Shown piece after piece: positions 55,740 through 61,647 of a stretch of DNA of 61,647 nucleotides. Source of the DNA: Methylacidimicrobium fagopyrum (GTDB lineage: Bacteria > Verrucomicrobiota > Verrucomicrobiia > Limisphaerales > UBA11358); the NCBI GenBank assembly GCA_026225255.1, contig JAMFSJ010000016.1:1-61647 (forward strand), read 5' to 3'. The notes beneath the pieces are model-generated. The model made no database searches, had not been told where the DNA came from, and was given only the letters and a program-made list of their open reading frames with translations. Within the stretch, counting starts at the first letter, position 1. Each line of letters starts with the position of its first letter. Made by a program: the position numbers and the translations under genes.

Positions 55740-57299
55740 TTATGCCGGCAATAGTCGCGCCGGTGGGAGCGGTTGGGTTTCGGGCAAGGTGGCTGGCTGA
55801 TGTTTGGCCGACGGACCCATCACGCCCCAGTTCAAAGCCAAGCTTAAGCCGATACTGGTTGCAAAACCATTAACATCGTTACCGTAGGCGCCAAACACAA
55901 AAGAATAACAAATCATATGCCATAGATAGTTGGCCAATAAGTATGTATTTACGATGCGTAACTCGGCATCACCATATTTAAAATTCCGATACAAGACACG
56001 CAGCCCTGCGAACGCAATCCAGATAATGCTGATGGCGCCCCAAATACCAAAGGGAATCAGCGTTGAAAGCGGGCCATTGTGGTAATCCCCAGAGATGGCC
56101 AAACCTTCTTGGCTGGCATCCCGCTGCGCATCGGCGGAAAAGGCTGAATTTGCTCCCATCATGGCGTAATCCTCGGCGGTCAATGCGTAACCCTTGCCCA
56201 GCAAGAGATATTGGGGCACCTGTGGCCACATTACACGCCAGATGCGGAGCCGCCATTCGGAAGAGCCTTCAGCGTCGTTTTTGGCTTCTGGGGACACATT
56301 TAGCGGCAAGACTGACAAGGCGCGTTGCAGGGTGAAGGGCAGCTTATCGGCCAGCGGCACGATCACGCAGATAGAAATCAAACCGCCAAACAAAAAAACC
56401 GGCAACAAGCGGGTCCGGTGTAAACCCTCCATAAAAAACATCAAGAAACATGTGATAAGGTAAGTGAGAAGGACGATTCGGAACCCACCGAGTAAGGTGA
56501 CGGCAAGCATCAATAAAAATAGCGGTAGTCGCCACCACGCATTGCCTTTGGCGAAAATCCCGCGCATGCCAAATTTGATCAGCATGAAGTTGGCAATGAC
56601 CCCGGCCGTGGTTCCTAAGGCTACTAACCGGGTCACCCCGATTTCCACAGATTGCCCCTCCTTTGTATAGCCGGTAGGCCGGATTATTAATCCGATGTAA
56701 TTCAAGGGCGCTGGCAGCGTAGCGGATAAATCGCCAATGAACGTTGGCAACCCAGACAAAATAAATAAGGCAATATAAAGATTTCGTTGTTCTTTGGGAA
56801 TTTTACGGCTGGCCAGTGCAAAAAAAGTGGCAATGCCGATAAACAGCGCAATGTATTTTTTACCGCCACCAACATCTGATCCCATGGTGTGCAAACCAAT
56901 GCCGCCGGTTAAATACGCTGTAAAAAAAGCCATGGCCAAGGTGAAAATCATCGCCCAAGTGACGCCGGGGGCGCTGATGAACCGCCGTTTACTGTTGGTT
57001 GTTCGCTCCACAATGGCAATGAGTAGACTGATAATCACCATCACTTGCCCGATCGACGGGCTGCCTTTCAGAAAGAACAAAGTTATCGGGCAACCTAAGG
57101 CAAAAACCATGATCGGGTAATGCCATTTGAGCACAATTGGCAGGAGGATGAACGCCACGACAATTCCAATAATGAACATGTTGGAATAGGTGGGGCTATT
57201 ACCGACTTCGGTGAGCATGTAGCCCATCAAGATGGCCACGGGAACGCAGATCGCATACGTGATCAGCATTCGCAAAACGGCAGCGGGGTTTGTGGTCAT
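55740..57299 (-). CDS. O-antigen ligase/polymerase-like membrane protein
   Basis: 519-aa protein with about 12 membrane segments and a large loop in its second half (about residues 330-410). The layout of the Wzy/WaaL family (O-antigen polymerases and ligases) is evident from long hydrophobic stretches with a periplasmic loop before the last segments. The loop carries Arg and His residues (WRLRIWRVMW), which are often needed. It may polymerise or transfer the surface polysaccharide made by its neighbours. Gaps to neighbours are small, so co-transcription is likely. Confidence 0.82.
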   Translation of the reverse strand: MTTNPAAVLRMLITYAICVPVAILMGYMLTEVGNSPTYSNMFIIGIVVAFILLPIVLKWHYPIMVFALGCPITLFFLKGSPSIGQVMVIISLLIAIVERTTNSKRRFISAPGVTWAMIFTLAMAFFTAYLTGGIGLHTMGSDVGGGKKYIALFIGIATFFALASRKIPKEQRNLYIALFILSGLPTFIGDLSATLPAPLNYIGLIIRPTGYTKEGQSVEIGVTRLVALGTTAGVIANFMLIKFGMRGIFAKGNAWWRLPLFLLMLAVTLLGGFRIVLLTYLITCFLMFFMEGLHRTRLLPVFLFGGLISICVIVPLADKLPFTLQRALSVLPLNVSPEAKNDAEGSSEWRLRIWRVMWPQVPQYLLLGKGYALTAEDYAMMGANSAFSADAQRDASQEGLAISGDYHNGPLSTLIPFGIWGAISIIWIAFAGLRVLYRNFKYGDAELRIVNTYLLANYLWHMICYSFVFGAYGNDVNGFATSIGLSLALNWGVMGPSAKHQPATLPETQPLPPARLLPA

Positions 57300-57441
57300 G
57301 TTAATATTTAACTCGCGCCAGAATAAACCACGGCAGGTTCTTTTCGCAACCGGAATTCAAGGGCGCAAGCAGGGGTGGCAATCTCATGCCGCCTTTGGCA
57401 CAGGTATTCAGCGTAGTTTTCAACTCCGACGGATGGGTTTT

Positions 57442-59337
57442 TCAATGGCTGGCTGACATTTCCAGATTGGCCGGCATTTCAATATTCACCACGCACCAAT
57501 TTTCCGCCCCCCATGATACGAGTTCGGTGATCGGAAGTGTGAGCACGATTTTGGCGTGATGTGCTTGCGCCCATTCTTCCAGCGGGATGGAACTGTTTTC
57601 TGACCAGTGATCCTGTTTGACTACCACCCATTCGAAGTTGGGTGCTTGAAGAAACTGGCGGATGTCTGGGCCAAGGTCTTTTACTTGACGCTGGCCAAAC
57701 GGACGCCAAAGTGAGTAGCTCGTATCATTTGAGCCGGCGATGAAACCAATTTCCCGCGCCTCCGCCGGCAATGCTCGGCGGAGCGGGGCAAGGATGTCAT
57801 TACGATTCGCGTAGGTGGTATAGATGGCGGCAATTCGTTGCGCCAATTTGTTTTGTGGATGCACCTTGGCCAAGTGTTCAGATACGGTTTGCGCTGGCCA
57901 CAGTGGGCGTGATGGGGATAAAACGATTGCCGGCAAAGCACCCAAGGCCATCAATGCTAGAAAAACTCGCCACGTCCGGAGGGATAGCCAGTAGCGTAGC
58001 ATTGGCAATCGTAGAAAAGGGATCAATGCTAGCAGATAATACGGTAACATTAATCGCGGCCCAGCTTCCGATCCCATCTTACACATAAAAAATAAAACGG
58101 CCACCCAGGCGGCCCAGACTACCGGTGGCAGTATAAACAGCCATTTTTTCTCCCGACGAAAACAAAAGGGCTGAAAAAGAGACGCCCCTGCAGCCAGCAT
58201 AAATGGCAACAAGGTAGTTAGCCCCAGACCCGCTGCCTCTTCACTCGGCAGTTCGTTCATTTTGTTCGACCGCAACCGGGGAAATTGTTCGGTCAAAAAA
58301 TGGGGAGTTGATCGAGTGACCCAATCGTTGACCTTACTTACTCCAAGCAGGATTGGCGGCGTAAAACTTTGTTCGGCCAGCAAGATGCTATTGCCCAAGC
58401 ACCCGACAACCGGGTTTTTTATTTGCATTTTGCTTTGGTTTTTAGCGTCGCCAGTCCAATTGCCAGTGTTCAATTGGTTAAGCATCATGATGGGCAAGAC
58501 GGAAATTAATCCGGCGATGCTGACCACCAGAAGCGTGTTCAACAAATATTTCCGCGCCAAGCCCAGGGCTGGCCAGGCGGCGACCAAGCAGGGCAATGCC
58601 AAGGGTAAATTGGACAACTTCACGCCCGTCATCAAGGCGCCCGCCAAGATGGCCAGCCAGAGATCCTTAATGTTCTGAGATTGTCGTGCTCGCAATCCAA
58701 AATAAACGGATAGGAGGGAAAAAATAGCACCGGTAAGATCATTCCCAATGCTGCCTGCTTGGGTTACATAGCCATAAGCCAGTGGCAGAATCCACATCCA
58801 TGTCCAAGCTACTTTACGGGCCACGCCCAATTGCCGAAAAATAGAGAACATCAAGCTAGGCATTAACAAGAAGCCTACTGCATTGATCAAAAATAGGCCG
58901 CGGTCGGAATGCAGCAAGGCAAAAAATGGCATGGCAATCCATTCCCACGCCGCACCGGAAAGATTCATTCGGTCATTGGCGGTTGAAATCCAAAACCAAT
59001 GTCCGTTGGACAACCAGTTCAACATCCGTGGCAGTCGGTAAGTCAACCCGTCCCAATTGTTAGGTGCGTAAAGTAATCCGCCTGTCCAGACCAAAATGGC
59101 AAACAACAGGAAAATAGCTGGAAATAACCGACGAAACCGCCGAGATAATTTCGGCCAATGGATGGAAATCGGTGGGTCGTCAAAAAATTTCCTTCGGCCG
59201 AGAAATAACATGGCCAAGCCAGCCAGGAAGACGACGATATAACTGGCGGCATTTAATTGATGCACCGCCGAAAGTAGCCAGCCCGCGCAGTTCAGATACG
59301 CGCATAACAAAACCCAAAACGTCAAAATACGGTTCAA
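57442..59337 (-). CDS. Large membrane glycosyltransferase-like protein
   Basis: 631-aa protein with about 12 hydrophobic segments. A loop APNNWDGLTYRLPRMLNW after the third segment has the Asp placed like the catalytic one of GT-C family enzymes (GT39/GT83), and the C-terminal 110 residues form a soluble domain (IGFIAGSNDTSYSLWRPFG). I assign it loosely to lipid-linked sugar transfer. It is between the O-antigen ligase-like gene and the methyltransferase in the same direction; the 142 bases on its 3' side hold nothing seen. Confidence 0.75.
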   Translation of the reverse strand: MNRILTFWVLLCAYLNCAGWLLSAVHQLNAASYIVVFLAGLAMLFLGRRKFFDDPPISIHWPKLSRRFRRLFPAIFLLFAILVWTGGLLYAPNNWDGLTYRLPRMLNWLSNGHWFWISTANDRMNLSGAAWEWIAMPFFALLHSDRGLFLINAVGFLLMPSLMFSIFRQLGVARKVAWTWMWILPLAYGYVTQAGSIGNDLTGAIFSLLSVYFGLRARQSQNIKDLWLAILAGALMTGVKLSNLPLALPCLVAAWPALGLARKYLLNTLLVVSIAGLISVLPIMMLNQLNTGNWTGDAKNQSKMQIKNPVVGCLGNSILLAEQSFTPPILLGVSKVNDWVTRSTPHFLTEQFPRLRSNKMNELPSEEAAGLGLTTLLPFMLAAGASLFQPFCFRREKKWLFILPPVVWAAWVAVLFFMCKMGSEAGPRLMLPYYLLALIPFLRLPMLRYWLSLRTWRVFLALMALGALPAIVLSPSRPLWPAQTVSEHLAKVHPQNKLAQRIAAIYTTYANRNDILAPLRRALPAEAREIGFIAGSNDTSYSLWRPFGQRQVKDLGPDIRQFLQAPNFEWVVVKQDHWSENSSIPLEEWAQAHHAKIVLTLPITELVSWGAENWCVVNIEMPANLEMSASH

Positions 59338-59364
59338 AGTGAGTATTTACCTTTCAGGGTGGAT

Positions 59365-60081
59365 TCATTTAGCGAGTGCGACTGCCAGCAGGCTTTGGCC
59401 GATCGGTGGTGCGCAGATCCGTGACTCAAATCCATGAAACGCCGGGAAAATAACACGGTCAAATAAACGCTGGGCGCAGGGGTTGAAACCCCGGTTTTTC
59501 ATGATGCAAAAACTCCACCACCACGCAAAATAGCCGACGACATTGTAATAACGTAGTTGGGCGATCTGAAATCCTGCGCGTTCTAATTTGGCGCGCAATT
59601 CAGGCTTGGTATAGCGTCGGAAGTGGCCGAAATCTTTGTCAATCGGTGCATAAATTTCCGGATGCGGGGGGACGAAAAAACAGAGCGCACCTTTTTCCCG
59701 TGCGAGCAACCGACGATACGTGGCCAGTTCGGCTTCATCGTGCTCAATATGTTCCAACACGTTTACATTCAAGATGGCATTCCAAACACCATCGCTTGGC
59801 AAATCGCTGGCAAAACTTTGTCGCGTTTTATTCTTCGGAAAAGTGGGGCACAAACGGTTGTAAAATCGAACGGCCGGCTCAATAGAAACCAGTTTTTTTA
59901 TCGCCGTGACCTGATTCAGCTCGCCCGTAATTTGGCCAATGCCGGCACCGACTTTGAGCACTTGACCCTTTAAATAGGTTGAAAAATCGCGAACCAGCGA
60001 TTGGCGATAATTTAGGGGCTTATTCAAGGCGGCAAATTCAAAATCTTCTGTCTCCGGCTGGGTGTTGGGGGGCGGGCTCAT
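59365..60081 (-). CDS. SAM-dependent methyltransferase
   Basis: 238-aa class I methyltransferase: VLKVGAGIGQITGEL (SAM loop, about residues 40-54), VSIEPAVRF, and ILNVNVLEHIEHDEAELATYRRLL are in order, with FRRYTKPELRAKLERAGF later. It may methylate a lipid-linked sugar. It overlaps the GT2 gene by four bases (ATGA at 60078-60081), the same arrangement as the pair at 50030-51474 at the other end of the cluster. Confidence 0.9.
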   Translation of the reverse strand: MSPPPNTQPETEDFEFAALNKPLNYRQSLVRDFSTYLKGQVLKVGAGIGQITGELNQVTAIKKLVSIEPAVRFYNRLCPTFPKNKTRQSFASDLPSDGVWNAILNVNVLEHIEHDEAELATYRRLLAREKGALCFFVPPHPEIYAPIDKDFGHFRRYTKPELRAKLERAGFQIAQLRYYNVVGYFAWWWSFCIMKNRGFNPCAQRLFDRVIFPAFHGFESRICAPPIGQSLLAVALAK

Positions 60082-60809
60082 TTTGAAGCGAAGAAATTGT
60101 ATTTAAAAATACACCACAAAGCGCGGAAACCATCACGCCAACCAATTTTTTTCCCTTCCGCATACGTCCGGCCATTATACGAAATGCCCACCTCATAAAT
60201 CCGCACGTTCAACTTGGCCACCTTGGCCGTGATTTCCGGTTCAAACCCAAACCGGTTTTCCTCGATCTTGATTTTCTGGACAATTTCACGGCGGAAAGTT
60301 TTATAGCAAGTTTCCATGTCGGTCAGATTCAAATCCGTCGCCATGTTGGAAAACGCGGTTAAAACATTATTCCCGACCGAGTGCCAGAAATACAACACGC
60401 GATGGGCGCTGGATCCGCCCAAAAATCGCGAACCAAAAACCACGTCGGCTTTGTTGGCCAAAATCGGTGCCAGCAGGCGATAGTATTCCGTCGGGTCATA
60501 CTCCAAATCCGCATCTTGAATGATGACGATGGGTGCGGTCGCATGGGCGATGCCGGTTCGTAAAGCCGCGCCTTTGCCCTGATTAAATTCGTGCCGGACG
60601 AGTTTGATGCGCGGCTCATTCTGCGCGAGCGGTTGCAATTGTTCCCAAGTGTGATCGGTTGAGGCATCGTCCACGATGACCAACTGTTGCACCAGCTGTT
60701 GTGCCAGCACAACGCGAATCACTTCGGCAACTGTGGCGGCCTCGTTGTAAACCGGCATGATGGCGGACAAACAGGGCGAGATATCCGTATTGGATTTTAT
60801 TTCAGTCAT
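60078..60809 (-). CDS. GT2 glycosyltransferase (DPM-like)
   Basis: 243-aa family-2 transferase. CLSAIMPVYNEAATVAEVI, LVIVDDASTDHTWEQL, GKGAALRTGIAHATAPIVIIQDADLEYDPTEYY (the donor DxD) and VVFGSRFLGGS are all in place, giving a polyprenyl-phosphate sugar synthase. I use ATG 60809 (MTEIKSNTD), since a longer frame from 60854 has no family support. It starts the minus-strand polysaccharide operon. No clear promoter is seen in the 119 bases to yajQ. Confidence 0.92.
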   Translation of the reverse strand: MTEIKSNTDISPCLSAIMPVYNEAATVAEVIRVVLAQQLVQQLVIVDDASTDHTWEQLQPLAQNEPRIKLVRHEFNQGKGAALRTGIAHATAPIVIIQDADLEYDPTEYYRLLAPILANKADVVFGSRFLGGSSAHRVLYFWHSVGNNVLTAFSNMATDLNLTDMETCYKTFRREIVQKIKIEENRFGFEPEITAKVAKLNVRIYEVGISYNGRTYAEGKKIGWRDGFRALWCIFKYNFFASK

Positions 60810-60928
60810 GAGACGACACTGATTACTGGAAGCTGGCAAAAAAAAAACGAACATGCAATCCGGAAATCAAGGGCTTTTTGATTTAAGAATTGCACCAACG
60901 GATGAAATCGTGAATTGTGAACTGAATT

Positions 60929-61414
60929 ATGCCTTCATTCGACATCGTCTCGCAGGTCAACTCGATGGAAATCGAAAACGCCGTCAACCAGGCCAAAAAG
61001 GAACTGGCCAACCGCTTCGATTTCAAGGGCAGCAAAGCCGAAATCATTTTGGAGAAGAATGAGATAAAATTGAGCGCCGAGGATAATTTCAAAGTTCGCA
61101 CGCTCAATGAAATCGTCATCGGCAAACTCGCCAAGCGCGGCATCAGCCTCAAAAGCGTGGAGCAATGCGACGCGGACATTTCTCCGCTCGGGCATGCGCG
61201 GCAGAGCATCAAGATCAAGCAAGGCATTGCCAGCGACGTGGCCAAACAGATCGCCGGCTTCATCCGCGACGGCAAATTCAAGGTAACCACGCAAATCCAG
61301 GGCGACGAAGTGCGGGTGAACGGCAAGAGCCGCGATGAATTGCAGACGGTCATCGCTGCCGTGCGCGTCAAAGAATTTCCCGTGGCGGTGCAGTTCGCAA
61401 ACTTCCGGGATTAA
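60929..61414 (+). CDS. yajQ: YajQ-family nucleotide-binding protein
   Basis: 161-aa protein of the YajQ/UPF0234 family. The conserved N-terminus PSFDIVSQVNSMEIENAVNQ and the RFDFKGS motif are clear, followed by LKSVEQCDADIS and FPVAVQFANFRD at the end. Members bind cyclic di-GMP in some bacteria and act with other regulators, or bind tRNA/GTP-like ligands in others. Divergent from the polysaccharide operon, which is suggestive since c-di-GMP often controls surface polysaccharide, but the link is inference. Confidence 0.95.
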   Translation: MPSFDIVSQVNSMEIENAVNQAKKELANRFDFKGSKAEIILEKNEIKLSAEDNFKVRTLNEIVIGKLAKRGISLKSVEQCDADISPLGHARQSIKIKQGIASDVAKQIAGFIRDGKFKVTTQIQGDEVRVNGKSRDELQTVIAAVRVKEFPVAVQFANFRD

Positions 61415-61423
61415 ATTAAATTT

Positions 61424-61647
61424 TCAAATTTCCACCGTCTGCTTGTATTGCGGCACGATGACCTGGGCGTTCGGTTTCAGGCCGCGCAAGGTTTCGGCAT
61501 GCGCCAGGCATTGCGCTTCCTCCCCGTGGATGCAGACGATTTTTTTGATGTCGCCACCCAGTTTTTGGACGTAATTCTTTAATTCATTCTTGTCCGCGTG
61601 GCCGGAATAGGTGTCCAGGGAGACCACCTTCGCCCGGACATCATACG
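61424..61647 (-). CDS. MBL-fold/beta-CASP RNA-processing protein (C-terminal part)
   Basis: The frame is open to the window edge, so the 5' part is outside. The 73 visible residues form the RMMBL end domain: YDVRAKVVSLDTYSGHADKNEL with its His/Asp (SGHAD), KKIVCIHGEEAQ and the C-terminal VIVPQYKQTVEI. The whole protein would be an RNA exonuclease/endonuclease of the beta-CASP class. It ends 9 bases after the yajQ stop, on the opposite strand. Confidence 0.85.
   Translation of the reverse strand, partial: YDVRAKVVSLDTYSGHADKNELKNYVQKLGGDIKKIVCIHGEEAQCLAHAETLRGLKPNAQVIVPQYKQTVEI

Noticed and set aside
1..61647. CRISPR array, rRNA operon, prophage
   Set aside because: No regularly spaced direct repeats of 23-40 bases, no rRNA-like stretch and no run of phage structural genes was seen. 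The 120-base period at 47451 lies inside a propeller gene.

Overview
The window looks like a piece of chromosome from a verrucomicrobium, probably the Pedosphaera/Limisphaerales side of the phylum. The grounds are gene content: a cytochrome c / DUF1549 / DUF1553 protein paired with a DUF1501 protein (a Planctomycetes–Verrucomicrobia hallmark), a secreted SGNH hydrolase and a six-hairpin glycosidase-like protein, an RND efflux operon with a small accessory protein, and dispersed palindromic repeats. The core is GC-moderate and gene-dense. Two stretches (about 560-4480 and 41500-42200) are clearly richer in A+T and look acquired. Taxonomy is inferred from gene content only.

Layout. 1-300: end of rpmB (L28). 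500-4140: AT-rich accessory island with a two-TM protein on the minus strand, an IS1595-type transposase, a translationally coupled pair of tiny genes (47 aa and a ribbon-helix-helix-like protein), a 90-aa unknown and an HExxH (ImmA/IrrE-like) protein, closed by a terminator. 4405-12850: a TetR regulator flanked by two copies of a palindromic operator, then a probable operon of small protein, RND adaptor, an RND permease fused to its outer-membrane factor, thioredoxin and a group-2-like sigma factor, ended by a strong terminator. 12900-20410: quinone-oxidoreductase-like protein, mutS (carrying two palindromic repeat insertions in frame), hexose-6-phosphate mutarotase-like protein, a VapBC-type module with a perfect palindrome over its start codon, and a DinG-like helicase. 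20460-28880: mostly minus strand, with a CxxC membrane protein, a 1105-aa glycosidase-like protein, tRNA-Gly(GCC), a single-domain response regulator, ubiE (plus strand), a VOC protein, a metallo-beta-lactamase-fold hydrolase, tRNA-Lys(UUU) and an SGNH hydrolase. 29100-36140: TPR/LysM lipoprotein, an unknown protein, an orphan ABC ATPase, then a sucrose-phosphate-synthase-like glycosyltransferase followed by a sucrose-phosphatase-like domain fused to a glycoside-hydrolase-like domain, and an esterase. 36200-41370: the DUF1549/DUF1553 and DUF1501 pair. 42200-48200: trpF, cysteine desulfurase, dnaN (with a DnaA-box-like upstream region), small envelope proteins and a beta-propeller. 48370-60810: a surface polysaccharide cluster, nearly all minus strand, with two GT2 + methyltransferase pairs at its ends, two nucleotide-sugar epimerases, GT4 and GT9 transferases, an O-antigen ligase/polymerase-like protein and large membrane glycosyltransferase-like proteins. 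60929-61647: YajQ and the 3' part of an RMMBL-type metallo-beta-lactamase gene.

The most interesting items are: (1) the SPS-like gene next to a HAD phosphatase–glycosidase fusion, a possible make-and-break module for sucrose or a related phosphorylated disaccharide; (2) the RND permease–outer membrane factor fusion inside a TetR–efflux–thioredoxin–sigma operon; (3) two different families of palindromic repeats spliced in frame into mutS, one of which also supplies the C-terminus and stop codon of another gene; (4) the IS1595 transposase with its overlapping micro-genes. No CRISPR array, rRNA gene or prophage was seen.
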